This document shows positions 28,763-36,892 of a stretch of DNA of 64,000 bases, piece by piece. Where the stretch lies: assembly GCA_031553755.1 (NCBI GenBank), contig JAVBKZ010000021.1, positions 124,001 to 188,000 on the forward strand. Reading direction: 5' to 3'. This stretch comes from JAIRVZ01 sp031553755 (GTDB lineage: Bacteria > Bacteroidota > Bacteroidia > Bacteroidales > Azobacteroidaceae). How positions within the stretch are numbered: the first letter of the stretch is position 1; every line of letters begins with the position of its first letter. The notes beneath the pieces were generated by a model. The model saw only the letters and a list, made by a program, of their open reading frames with translations, did no database searches and was not told where the DNA came from. Position numbers and translations under genes: made by a program.

Positions 28763-29425
28763 TTAAGGTGTGATTTTGACAGCTCTCAACATTTCTCTTT
28801 TTCCTGGAGGCCCGGGAAGTCTTTCCACCGTAAATCCCGAAGATTGCAACATTCTTCTGATATTTCCTTTGGCGCAGTAAGTTGTGAGTATTCCTTCCGG
28901 CTTGGTATTGGCATAAATAGTATTGAAAATTTCCTGCGACCACACTTCGGGTTGTTTATCGGGAGCAAAAGCGTCATAATAAATCAAATCGTATTGTAGG
29001 GAGGGATTGAACGCCGAAAAATCGGATTTGATTTTTTGAATGGAAAAATAGTCTGTAATCCGAGCGGGAATTTCCCAATCGCAATCATGGATATTTTTAA
29101 ACAAAAAATGGTCTTTTTCAGGAAATTTCGAAGTGTAATTTAATTGATTGGTTATTGAAGCAGGTAACGGATATTTTTCTATGGAAGTGTAATTGATTTT
29201 CAATCCTCGTTTTTCCGATTCAATTGCCGTCAAAAAAGCGTTCAAACCTGTGCCGAATCCAAACTCCAATATGTTTAATTCTTTCTTGTTACAATGAAGA
29301 AGTCCCGTTTCGATGTATACATGTTGCGACTCCTGAATGGCTCCGTTTACAGAATGATAATGTTCGTCTATTTCCGGAACATATAGCGTTTGGGAACCAT
29401 CGGCAGTCAGTTGAATTTCAGGCAT
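28763..29425 (-). CDS. mnmD: tRNA 5-methylaminomethyl-2-thiouridine methyltransferase MnmD
   Basis: Stand-alone 220-aa MnmD, equivalent to the methyltransferase half of MnmC. It uses S-adenosylmethionine to finish mnm5s2U at the wobble base of some tRNAs. The SAM-binding motif LEFGFGTGLNAF is near residues 52-63. The family block YYDAFAPDKQPEVWSQEIF and the end of the fold TYCAKGNIRRMLQSSGF...LPGPPGKREMLRA are clear. There is no FAD domain, as in other Bacteroidota. It lies 12 bp after the thioesterase gene and is probably cotranscribed with it and cysS. This is a core gene and unrelated to the PULs. Confidence 0.92.
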   Translation of the reverse strand: MPEIQLTADGSQTLYVPEIDEHYHSVNGAIQESQHVYIETGLLHCNKKELNILEFGFGTGLNAFLTAIESEKRGLKINYTSIEKYPLPASITNQLNYTSKFPEKDHFLFKNIHDCDWEIPARITDYFSIQKIKSDFSAFNPSLQYDLIYYDAFAPDKQPEVWSQEIFNTIYANTKPEGILTTYCAKGNIRRMLQSSGFTVERLPGPPGKREMLRAVKITP

Positions 29426-29437
29426 ATTTATTCCTGA

Positions 29438-29836
29438 TTAAGCAAAAGGAAGTTTGATGTCTTTTCTAAAGGCTGTCGCGTAAAAAGACGCGATTAATTC
29501 GTCTTTTTCATTTGTGATGTCAACCTGAAATGAGGCTAATTTTTTATGTAAATTCACTAATTTAGCTTCAGCGAAAAGGGTTCCTTGCGATACTCCTTTA
29601 TAATAAGAAATACTGGTTTGAATAGAGACGGCCAAATTTCCGTAAGCATTGACGGCCGCGGCAAAAGCCAAATCGGCCAAAGTGAAAATAGCGCCACCCT
29701 GAACTACGTTTCCCGCGTTAAGGTGCATTTCTTTGATTTTCATTTTGGCTTTTGCCCAACCCGGTTCTACGTCAATCAATTCGACTCCGGAAAAAGCCGC
29801 GTATCTGTCTTCTTTGAAAAATTCTTTGATTTCCAT
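29438..29836 (-). CDS. PaaI-family hotdog thioesterase
   Basis: A 132-aa single hotdog-fold protein. The central helix motif LNAGNVVQGGAIFTLADLAFAAAVN holds the usual H/N-x-G...GG pattern with an acidic residue on the helix (ADLA), and beta strands AVSIQTSISYYKG and LFAEAKLVNLHKKLASFQVDI follow. Such enzymes hydrolyse acyl- or aryl-CoA thioesters; the physiological substrate is unknown. Its start codon directly abuts the cysS stop (29836/29837), so it is in the same transcript. Confidence 0.85.
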   Translation of the reverse strand: MEIKEFFKEDRYAAFSGVELIDVEPGWAKAKMKIKEMHLNAGNVVQGGAIFTLADLAFAAAVNAYGNLAVSIQTSISYYKGVSQGTLFAEAKLVNLHKKLASFQVDITNEKDELIASFYATAFRKDIKLPFA

Positions 29837-31312
29837 TTATTTGTTTAATTTCCATTCGAAACCGTCTTTTGTATCTTTTATTTCAAATCCGGCAGCGGTT
29901 AATTCGTTTCTTATTTTGTCGGATGCAGCCCAGTCTTTATTTATTTTGGCCTGCATCCTCATTTCCAATAATAGATTTACGGCTTTAGAGAATGAATCAA
30001 ATGAAGTATTTCCGTCTTTCTGTTCATTTTTTACTCCAAGTAAATCGAATAAAAATAAATCGAATAAATTTTTCAATTCAGAAATATTTTCCTGAGAAAG
30101 ATTCATTTGTCCGGCCAAAGTGGAATTGATGATTTTTGTAGCTTCAAAAAGTTGAGAAATGACGATTGGAGTATTCAAATCATCGTTCATCGCTTCGTAG
30201 CATTTGGCTTTCAAATCTTGAATATTGACGGAAGATTGGCCTGATGGTTTCAGGTTTTCAATATTGTCAAAAGCTTCCAATAACCGGCTTAGACCTTTTT
30301 CAGAAGCTAACAAGGCTTCGTTACTGAAATCAACCGTACTTCTGTATTGTGCTTGTAAAATAAAAAAACGAATAGTCATCGGACTGTACGCTTGCGTAAG
30401 CATCGGGTGTTTCCCTGTGAAAAATTCTTCCAAAGTGATGAAATTTCCCAATGATTTCCCCATTTTTTGTCCGTTGATGGTAATCATGTTATTGTGCATC
30501 CAATAACGTACACCGTCTTTTCCCGTAGACGCGACGGATTGAGCGATTTCGCATTCGTGGTGAGGAAATACCAAATCCATTCCTCCTCCGTGAATGTCGA
30601 AAACTTCTCCTAAATATTTTTTACTCATTGCCGTACATTCCAAATGCCAACCGGGGAAACCATTGCTCCAGGGAGAAGGCCAACGCATGATGTGTTCGGG
30701 TGAAGCTTTTTTCCATAAAGCAAAATCGGCGCTGTGGCGTTTTTCTTGTTGACCGTCTAATTTCCGGGTTGTATTGAGCAATTCTTCGATGTTTCTTCCC
30801 GAAAGTTTACCATATTGATAATCTTTGTTGTATTTTTCCACGTCAAAATAAACCGATCCTTCGCTTTCATACGCATATCCTTTATCCAAAATGTCTTTTA
30901 CCAATTGGATTTGCTCAATGATATGTCCGCTGGCATGCGGTTCTATGCTTGGAGGAAGTACGTTCAAGGCATCCATCGCCTGATGATAACGATTGAGGTA
31001 ATACTGAACAACTTCCATAGGTTCGACTTGTTCCAAACGCGCTTTTTTCGCGACTTTATCATCGCCTTCATCCGCGTCATTTTCCAAATGACCGACATCA
31101 GTTATATTTCTCACGTATCGGACTTTATATCCTAAATGTTTAAGATAGCGGAACAAGATGTCGAATGTAATTGCCGGACGGGCATGTCCTAAATGTGGGT
31201 CACCATATACCGTAGGTCCGCAAACATACATTCCCGCAAGTGGCGCGTGAAGAGGTTGGAATAATTCTTTTTTCCTGTTGAGAGTATTGTATATAAATAA
31301 TTGATTTTCCAT
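29837..31312 (-). CDS. cysS: cysteinyl-tRNA synthetase
   Basis: Class I aminoacyl-tRNA synthetase charging tRNA-Cys (491 aa, normal length). The start at 31312 was chosen (MENQLFIYNTLNRKKELF); the upstream extension MWLKLSFNL is not conserved and overlaps the promoter leader. Motifs: first zinc-ligand C31 in MYVCGPTVYG, HLGH at residues 40-43 (HIGH-type), the block GNPGWHLECTAMS written here as GFPGWHLECTAMS, the zinc-binding HHECEIAQS, and KMGKSLGN as the KMSKS loop. It heads a three-gene core operon with the thioesterase and mnmD. A well-formed promoter sits just upstream. Confidence 0.97.
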   Translation of the reverse strand: MENQLFIYNTLNRKKELFQPLHAPLAGMYVCGPTVYGDPHLGHARPAITFDILFRYLKHLGYKVRYVRNITDVGHLENDADEGDDKVAKKARLEQVEPMEVVQYYLNRYHQAMDALNVLPPSIEPHASGHIIEQIQLVKDILDKGYAYESEGSVYFDVEKYNKDYQYGKLSGRNIEELLNTTRKLDGQQEKRHSADFALWKKASPEHIMRWPSPWSNGFPGWHLECTAMSKKYLGEVFDIHGGGMDLVFPHHECEIAQSVASTGKDGVRYWMHNNMITINGQKMGKSLGNFITLEEFFTGKHPMLTQAYSPMTIRFFILQAQYRSTVDFSNEALLASEKGLSRLLEAFDNIENLKPSGQSSVNIQDLKAKCYEAMNDDLNTPIVISQLFEATKIINSTLAGQMNLSQENISELKNLFDLFLFDLLGVKNEQKDGNTSFDSFSKAVNLLLEMRMQAKINKDWAASDKIRNELTAAGFEIKDTKDGFEWKLNK

Positions 31313-31336
31313 AAGATTAAATGATAATTTAAGCCA

Positions 31337-31367
31337 CAAAAGTAGTGTTTTTATGATGATATTGCAA
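31337..31367 (-). promoter_or_regulatory. promoter of the cysS operon
   Basis: Read on the minus strand, TTG (31367-31365), a 20-bp spacer and TACTTTTG (31344-31337). This is a full match to the Bacteroidota primary-sigma consensus (TTTG-type -33, TAnnTTTG at -7). The start of transcription would be near 31330, about 18 nt before the cysS start codon. Confidence 0.6.
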
Positions 31368-31380
31368 TGTGTTATTAAAC

Positions 31381-31413
31381 AAAAAACGGCTGAACCTCAC
31401 GTCCTGCCGTTTT
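31381..31413 (-). terminator. rho-independent terminator after the DUF4252 gene
   Basis: On the minus strand, AAAACGGC, a 15-nt loop and GCCGTTTTTT. Arms are at 31406-31413 and 31383-31390. It ends the sigma-factor operon and lies just upstream of the cysS promoter, separating two units on the same strand. Confidence 0.8.
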
Positions 31414-31484
31414 CTTCGTTTTAATCAAAAAAAGTTAGTTTTAAAAAGAAAATATTTTTATATTGTAAGAAAATTGAAATTCAA

Positions 31485-32009
31485 TTATTCTTTTTCTATA
31501 TTTTTAACTGAATCGAGCTTTTCCAATCCTTTTATATTGAATGATTTCGCTCTTTTTATTAGTTCTTTTAAATTAATTTGTCCCGAGAGACTTATTAAAT
31601 TGAATTTTTGTTTATCCATTGTTCCTGAAGATAAAACGACTAACTCTTTAACCGTTTTCTTGGAACCTTTTATCATAATTAAAACCGTTTCGTTTTCATT
31701 TGATATTGATAATAATTCTTCATATCCCGAATCTTTCTTTGTCAATAAATTGAACGCGGTTTCGTGGTATTGATTTTTATTTGAACTTTCAGACGATATT
31801 ACACGGATATTTTCGATTCCTTGTAACGATTGCGAAATTTCTTCATTTCCGCTCATTGTTTTAACTATGTCAAGCATCTTTTTGCCAATAGTAACTAATT
31901 CCAAATCGTTATCATTATCATAAACATGTAAAAATAAACTCACAATGTCTTGCGCCGAAATTGTTAGAGATAAACACGCAAACAAAAAAACGCACGTTAT
32001 TTTCTTCAT
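31485..32009 (-). CDS. DUF4252-type exported protein
   Basis: A 174-aa protein with a Sec signal peptide (MKKITCVFLFACLSLTISAQ) and a small alpha/beta body resembling DUF4252 (IVKTMSGNEEISQSLQGIENIRVISS, VLIMIKGSKKTVKELVVLSS). The family is of unknown function and is often found downstream of an ECF sigma factor in Bacteroidales, as here. It follows the anti-sigma-like gene by 3 bp. It may be the extracytoplasmic sensor or output of that sigma system; this is inference from position. Confidence 0.65.
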   Translation of the reverse strand: MKKITCVFLFACLSLTISAQDIVSLFLHVYDNDNDLELVTIGKKMLDIVKTMSGNEEISQSLQGIENIRVISSESSNKNQYHETAFNLLTKKDSGYEELLSISNENETVLIMIKGSKKTVKELVVLSSGTMDKQKFNLISLSGQINLKELIKRAKSFNIKGLEKLDSVKNIEKE

Positions 32010-32012
32010 ATT

Positions 32013-32507
32013 TTATTCTTTAGTGAGAATTGCCGAAACAATTTCGACTTCAAAATCAATAGAATCTATTATTGGGGCTTTGGAAAACGATGCTGAAATT
32101 TTATCCAAAACGGCTTGAGTTTCCCTTAACGCTTCTTCCGGCTCTGAAAATGTTTCGGAATAAGATTGAATAACCTCTTTGTTTTGTTTGTATTGTGTAT
32201 AAATTCCTGTTCCAAATGTGATAAAAAGCAGTATGGATGCCGCGATTTTCATAAACGAATAAAAATGTTCTGAAAAACGGATTCCTTTTTTTTGAGGTTG
32301 AATGCGGCTTAATATTCGTTTTTCAAAATCAATATCCGTAGCAATCTGAGCTTGTCCGGCCTGCCATTTAAACAATGATTTATAAGGCAATAATTCCGCG
32401 GGAATATCTTGCCGCGCGAAAAAATCTTTCAGGATTTGTTCTTCATTGTCTGAAGTTTCGCAATTCCAGTAATTTTCCAGTAAATTTTTGATGTATTCTG
32501 TATTCAT
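32013..32507 (-). CDS. membrane anti-sigma-like protein
   Basis: A 164-aa protein with a cytoplasmic N-terminal part (residues 1-82, acidic, with helices such as LLENYWNCETSDNEEQILKDFF) and one membrane segment near residues 87-104 (FMKIAASILLFITFGTGIY). A periplasmic tail of about 60 residues follows. Its start overlaps the sigma-factor stop by four bases, and this size and topology fit an anti-sigma regulator of the ECF factor. There is no strong zinc-finger signature, so the assignment rests on topology and context. Confidence 0.6.
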   Translation of the reverse strand: MNTEYIKNLLENYWNCETSDNEEQILKDFFARQDIPAELLPYKSLFKWQAGQAQIATDIDFEKRILSRIQPQKKGIRFSEHFYSFMKIAASILLFITFGTGIYTQYKQNKEVIQSYSETFSEPEEALRETQAVLDKISASFSKAPIIDSIDFEVEIVSAILTKE

Positions 32508-33007
32508 AAATCGTTAATTTTTCCGAAATATACTTTTATTTTTTGCCTTGCCCTGAAAAGGGTTATTTTAATTTGTTCTTCCGATAAATCCAAAATCGTT
32601 GCGATTTCTTTATAACTTAATCCTTCTATATCTCTTAGTTGAATAATTGTCTTTTGTTTTTCCGGTAATTTTTCGATAAAAACATGCAGCCAATTAATTT
32701 CTTCTTTTCTTTCAAATTCATCCTCAATCGAAAAAATATTTTCAGGAAGTTCTATTTCTTCCTTCAATTCATTGTGTTGATTATCTTTGAGAACGATTTT
32801 ATCTAACGCTATATTTCGGGTCGAACGCATGCAATATGCTTCCAAATTATCAATATTTTCCTCAATGTCTTGCTTATGCCAAACATTCAACATAGCATCT
32901 TGCACGACATCTTCTGCATCTTCCCGATTTCCTGTTATTCGGAGGGCTAACCGAAACAATTTATCTTTAAGCGGCAATACGGTTTTTATAAATCTGTCAT
33001 GCCTCAT
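32504..33007 (-). CDS. ECF-type RNA polymerase sigma factor
   Basis: Sigma-70 family factor of 167 aa with only regions 2 and 4. Region 2 spans FRLALRITGNREDAEDVVQDAMLNVWHK, with the -10 recognition helix near NLEAYCMRSTRNIALDKI. Region 4 is LPEKQKTIIQLRDIEGLSYKEIATILDLSEEQIKITLFRARQKI, with the helix-turn-helix around residues 128-155. It leads an operon with a membrane anti-sigma-like protein and a DUF4252 protein, typical of an envelope or housekeeping ECF module. It is not evidently a PUL-type sigma with a FecR/SusC trans-envelope partner. Targets are unknown. Confidence 0.9.
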   Translation of the reverse strand: MRHDRFIKTVLPLKDKLFRLALRITGNREDAEDVVQDAMLNVWHKQDIEENIDNLEAYCMRSTRNIALDKIVLKDNQHNELKEEIELPENIFSIEDEFERKEEINWLHVFIEKLPEKQKTIIQLRDIEGLSYKEIATILDLSEEQIKITLFRARQKIKVYFGKINDL

Positions 33008-33051
33008 TATATTAATGACGGTTATCTATTTAAAAAGTTACACTTCCCTTG

Positions 33052-33059
33052 CAAAAATA
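33052..33059 (-). promoter_or_regulatory. -7 box for the ECF sigma operon
   Basis: TATTTTTG on the minus strand, an exact TAnnTTTG match, about 45 bp before the start codon at 33007. The -33 region is A/T-rich without a clear TTTG, so confidence is moderate. Confidence 0.4.
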
Positions 33060-33139
33060 TTTATTTTTTTATGATTATCTAACTTTTTCCTACGAATGTC
33101 TGTTTTATTATTACCGTGGAATACGCTGAATTTAATTTA

Positions 33140-33169
33140 TTCTCCATATCCTCTATGTCTGTATGGTGA
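33140..33169. repeat. degenerate copy of the CATAGAGGACATAG repeat
   Basis: Read on the minus strand this stretch resembles the repeat arms at 38645-38670 and 38724-38750 (shared CATAGAGGA core). It lies in the 261-bp divergent region between the ECF sigma gene and the regulator. An inverted partner nearby is not clear. Confidence 0.35.
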
Positions 33170-33235
33170 AATAAAACTTATGTTGCCTTATGTGGTTAAA
33201 AATATTCATTTCTTTTTTAGGAAGTAGAAAAAAAC

Positions 33236-33243
33236 TATATTTG
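33236..33243 (+). promoter_or_regulatory. -7 box for the propeller/LuxR regulator
   Basis: TATATTTG is an exact match to TAnnTTTG. Transcription would begin near 33250, leaving a leader of only about 19 nt before the ATG at 33269 and about 9 nt before the out-of-frame ATG at 33259. A weak TTTTAG sits near the -33 position. Confidence 0.45.
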
Positions 33244-33268
33244 CATAAGAATCAAACAATGAAAAAAT

Positions 33269-36175
33269 ATGGGTTGTCATTTTGTTTTACGAAAACACGT
33301 TTCAAGGTTTTATTTTGTCTTTGTTTGTGTAATCTGTCTCTCTTCCTTATCAAAAGCACAGACAGGGCTTCCAAATGTACTCAATTATACAAAAAACATA
33401 TATGGAGAAGCCGGAAGGAATTGGTCTGCATGTACGGATTCAACAGGGTGTATTTATTTCGGAAACTCAAACGGTTTACTTCGGTTTAACGGTTCCGGAT
33501 GGAAACTTTATCCTATTCCGGGAAATAAAATCATACGATCGGTAAAATCAATAGGAGATCGAATTTATGTCGGTTCGTATTGTGAGTTTGGATATTTCAA
33601 AAAAGACGAATATGGAACTTATATTTATACTTCTCTCTCAGATTCTCTTACAAATTTTGTTTTTCGTAATCAGGAAATCTGGGATATTGTCAAACATGAA
33701 AATAAGATATATTTTCGTTCGTTTACTTCTTATTTTGTTTATGATGGTAGTCATGTTACAGCCAAGAAACTCACTCATTCTTTACTTTATTTAGGATCTG
33801 CCAATAATAAACTCTACGCGTATATTAAAGATATTGGTTTTTGTTTACTTAAAAATAAACATCAAGAGGTTCTTATTTCTGACAAAGAACTGTTTAACGA
33901 TAAAGTTGTGGCCGTTTTTCCTGTTTCGAATGGTCTTTTGTTAGTTACTTCTAAAAATGGCATTTTTCATTTTGATGGAAATGCTTGTCAACCCTGGAAA
34001 AATGAAGTTGATCTGCAGTTGAGAAATAAAATAGTTAATAGAGCTATCATCACTAAAGATTCTACTTATATAATAGGTACGATTTCGGATGGTATTTTCG
34101 CGATCTCGAAAGAAGGAAAAATTCTTTGGCATATCAATACACAAACCGGATTGAACAACAATACCATACTGGGACTTTGTTGTGATAATGACAACAATAT
34201 TTGGGCGGCATTGGATGATGGAATTGCTTATGTGGGATATAATTCTCAATTGAGATTTATTAAAAATTCGACACAAGACATAGGATATGTCTATGACGTT
34301 GCATTGAAAGACAATATATTGTATATCGCTACTAATCAAGGTGTTTTCTCTTACAATAATAGGGATAATAATCCGGTTTTCGAACAAATTCAAGGGGTTA
34401 AAGAGCAATCATGGAGTTTGTCTGTTTTTGATAATCAATTGTTTTGCGGAAATAATGAAGGTACTTATAAGATAACCGGAAACACCGCGAAAAAACTGAA
34501 TAATATCGGAGGAGGAACTTCTATGAAAAAAGTATCTTTTTATCAGGAAGAGGTTCTGATTCAATCAACTTATACTCATTTAGTAATTTACCGGAAAAAC
34601 GCGTCGGGAGAATGGATGTTCAGTCATGTCGTTAAAAATTTTACACAACCGCTCCGTTCTATCGAAATAGACTCACAGAATAATATTTGGGCATCGCATT
34701 TTTATACCAATGATTTATATAAAATTGTTTTAAGTCAGGATTTGAAAAGTACCGATAGCGTGCGTATTTTTTCATCTCTCCATAAAAATTCAAAGAGTGA
34801 ACAAATTCATTTATTTAAGTTCAAAGGAAGAATTGTTTGTAATGATGATTTTGGTTTTTATACATTTGACGACCTGACAGATAGTATTAAGCCCTATGAT
34901 TTGTTGAATGAGAAACTGATGAATTTCAAAGATATTAGAAAATCAATTCCCGCAGGAAAGGATACTTACTGGTTAGTAAGAAACGGAGAATTTATTTTAA
35001 TGCGGTTTGAAAATCAGAATATAGATATTTTACAACGGATGCCATTTTCCTTGTTTAATTACGCACTTGCTGACAATGAGGAGAATATGGTTTATTTTTC
35101 AGATTCGTGTTTTGTTTTCTGTGTAAAAAACGGAGTTGCTGTTTGGAATTCTGACATTTCTCCATATAAAGTTGAAAAAAAATATAATTTGTTGATTGAA
35201 AAAATTTTTATGTTTGATAACAAAGAAGTTGTTAAGCGTTTACCAATACAATCAAATGAAAAAATATCAATCCCTTTCAGATTCAATTCCTTGTCCTTTT
35301 GGGTAGCTTGTCCGGCAAGTCCGGAAAAAGAAGTGAAATTTTTGTTTAAGCTTGAAGGTAAAGACAATGAATTTACGGCTTTTTCTCTTTTAGAAAGAAA
35401 TACGTCTTTTTCTTTTCAAGGAAAAAAAGAATATTATAATTTGTCATCAGGAGAATATGTCTTTCACGCGGTGGCTACTGATAATTTAGGAAATATACTT
35501 GCTACCACAACCTATAAATTTGAAATTGAAGATCCTTTATATGCTTCAAACATGGCTTATATTTGTTATTTTTTGTTTACCATAGGTTTAATTATTGTTC
35601 TCCGTTCTTTTATAAAAAATCAGATTAGAAAAAGTAAACTAAAAATTGAGATAGAACAACGTAAACTCCGTCAGGCGGAATTAGAAGCTCAGGAAAAAGA
35701 GATTCTCCAACTAAAAAACGAAAAATTGGAAACGGACTTAACTTTCAAAAGCAAAGAATTGGCAAGTTCGACTATGTCAACTATCAAGAAAAATGAAATA
35801 TTGATTGATATTAAAAATGAACTAAGCGAACAAAAGGGGCAATTAGGGACACAATACCCCAATAAATACTACGAGAAGTTAGTTAAAATGATTGATAACC
35901 ATTTGGATTCGGAAGATGATTGGTCTATTTTTCAAACCAATTTCGACAGAATTCATGAAAATTTCTTCCGCAACTTGAAATTAAAATATCCAGACTTAAC
36001 TCCAACCGATTTGAAATTCTGCGCTTTACTACGTCTTAACATGACAACCAAAGAAATCGCCAATTTAATGAACATTACGGTAAAAGGGGTTGAAAGAGGC
36101 CGCAACCGGTTGAGAAAGAAATTAGATCTTGCGCCGGAAACCAACCTCATCGATTTTATGATTGGGTTTAAGTGA
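33269..36175 (+). CDS. membrane-anchored propeller/Y_Y_Y regulator with LuxR-like DNA-binding domain
   Basis: A 968-aa one-component regulator. After a signal peptide (FYFVFVCVICLSSLSKAQ) a two-component-regulator-type beta-propeller fills about residues 30-690 (GNSNGLLRFNG, NNIWAALDDGIAYVG, NNTILGLCCDNDNN). A Y_Y_Y sandwich follows (about 690-765; KFLFKLEGKDNEFTAFS, YYNLSSGEYVFHAVATD). One transmembrane helix lies near 772-792 and a coiled coil (RKSKLKIEIEQRKLRQAELEAQ) follows it. The C-terminal domain ends in a LuxR/GerE-like helix-turn-helix (LTPTDLKFCALLRLNMTTKEIANLMNITVKGVERGRNRL). There is no histidine kinase or receiver domain, so it differs from hybrid two-component PUL regulators. 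It should sense a periplasmic ligand and bind DNA at the membrane. Next to the second PUL it is a candidate regulator of it. A more conventional-looking ATG at 33259 is in another frame. Confidence 0.85.
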   Translation: MGCHFVLRKHVSRFYFVFVCVICLSSLSKAQTGLPNVLNYTKNIYGEAGRNWSACTDSTGCIYFGNSNGLLRFNGSGWKLYPIPGNKIIRSVKSIGDRIYVGSYCEFGYFKKDEYGTYIYTSLSDSLTNFVFRNQEIWDIVKHENKIYFRSFTSYFVYDGSHVTAKKLTHSLLYLGSANNKLYAYIKDIGFCLLKNKHQEVLISDKELFNDKVVAVFPVSNGLLLVTSKNGIFHFDGNACQPWKNEVDLQLRNKIVNRAIITKDSTYIIGTISDGIFAISKEGKILWHINTQTGLNNNTILGLCCDNDNNIWAALDDGIAYVGYNSQLRFIKNSTQDIGYVYDVALKDNILYIATNQGVFSYNNRDNNPVFEQIQGVKEQSWSLSVFDNQLFCGNNEGTYKITGNTAKKLNNIGGGTSMKKVSFYQEEVLIQSTYTHLVIYRKNASGEWMFSHVVKNFTQPLRSIEIDSQNNIWASHFYTNDLYKIVLSQDLKSTDSVRIFSSLHKNSKSEQIHLFKFKGRIVCNDDFGFYTFDDLTDSIKPYDLLNEKLMNFKDIRKSIPAGKDTYWLVRNGEFILMRFENQNIDILQRMPFSLFNYALADNEENMVYFSDSCFVFCVKNGVAVWNSDISPYKVEKKYNLLIEKIFMFDNKEVVKRLPIQSNEKISIPFRFNSLSFWVACPASPEKEVKFLFKLEGKDNEFTAFSLLERNTSFSFQGKKEYYNLSSGEYVFHAVATDNLGNILATTTYKFEIEDPLYASNMAYICYFLFTIGLIIVLRSFIKNQIRKSKLKIEIEQRKLRQAELEAQEKEILQLKNEKLETDLTFKSKELASSTMSTIKKNEILIDIKNELSEQKGQLGTQYPNKYYEKLVKMIDNHLDSEDDWSIFQTNFDRIHENFFRNLKLKYPDLTPTDLKFCALLRLNMTTKEIANLMNITVKGVERGRNRLRKKLDLAPETNLIDFMIGFK

Positions 36176-36220
36176 GTGGAGAATAGATGTTAAAACGAAA
36201 CATTCTAAAAATACAAAACT

Positions 36221-36892
36221 ATGAAAACAGAGAAAATATCTGACGTTAGCCCTAAAGAAATCGGTAATAGCCAAATAGTAATTTATCAAACATTGGATGG
36301 CTCAACTGATTTGGATGTTCAATTAGAAGACGAAACCGTTTGGCTTACACAAGCTCAAATGGTTGAATTGTTTGAAACAACAAAACAAAATGTGAGTTTG
36401 CACATTCAAAATGTATTTAAGGAAGGTGAATTGCCTAAAGGCTCAACTGTCAAGGATTACTTGATAGTTCAAACTGAAGGTAAGCGGATCGTCAAAAGAA
36501 CAGTTTCTTATTACAATCTTGATGTCATCATTTCTGTAGGTTATCGTGTCAAATCTCAAAGAGGTACTCAATTCAGAATATGGGCAAATAAAGTTTTAAA
36601 AGAATATCTTGTGAAAGGTTACGCAGTCAACGAAAAAATAAAGGCCAAACAATACGAGGAATTGAAGCAAACGGTGAAACTGTTGGCTAATGTTATCGGC
36701 AAAAAAGAATTATCTGCTGATGAAGCTACCGGGTTATTACAAGTAATTACCGACTACACTTATGCGTTGGATACCCTTGACAAATATGATTATCAACAGT
36801 TAACAGTTGAACAAATCACCGAAGGCGATAAATTTCATGCCAACTACGAAAATGCAATGGAAGCAATTAAATATTTTCCGTTCTCAACTTAA
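36221..36892 (+). pseudogene. truncated RhuM-family protein
   Basis: The first 220 residues match the RhuM (virulence RhuM / PF13310) family: IVIYQTLDGSTDLDVQLEDETVWLTQAQMVELF, a KilA-N/Bro-like N-terminal DNA-binding part, KRTVSYYNLDVIISVGYRVKS and FRIWANKVLKEYLVKGYAVNE. Full-length members are about 330 aa and continue into a Fic/Doc-like half. Here the frame stops after NYENAMEAIKYFPFST. The last codons overlap the 3' end of a GH29 gene on the other strand by 26 bp. The C-terminal third has been lost at this junction, so this is probably a remnant. RhuM genes often travel with mobile or restriction-modification islands. No other mobile gene remains here. Confidence 0.75.

Noticed and set aside
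33190..33489. Separate small gene in the frame of MKKYGLSFCF
   Set aside because: It overlaps the regulator N-terminus, has no domain, and quickly becomes basic non-protein-like sequence. It is treated as an overlapping frame and kept only as a low-interest finding.
36221..36892. RhuM as an active toxin or anti-phage gene
   Set aside because: The family C-terminal third is missing and no partner gene is nearby, so activity is unlikely.
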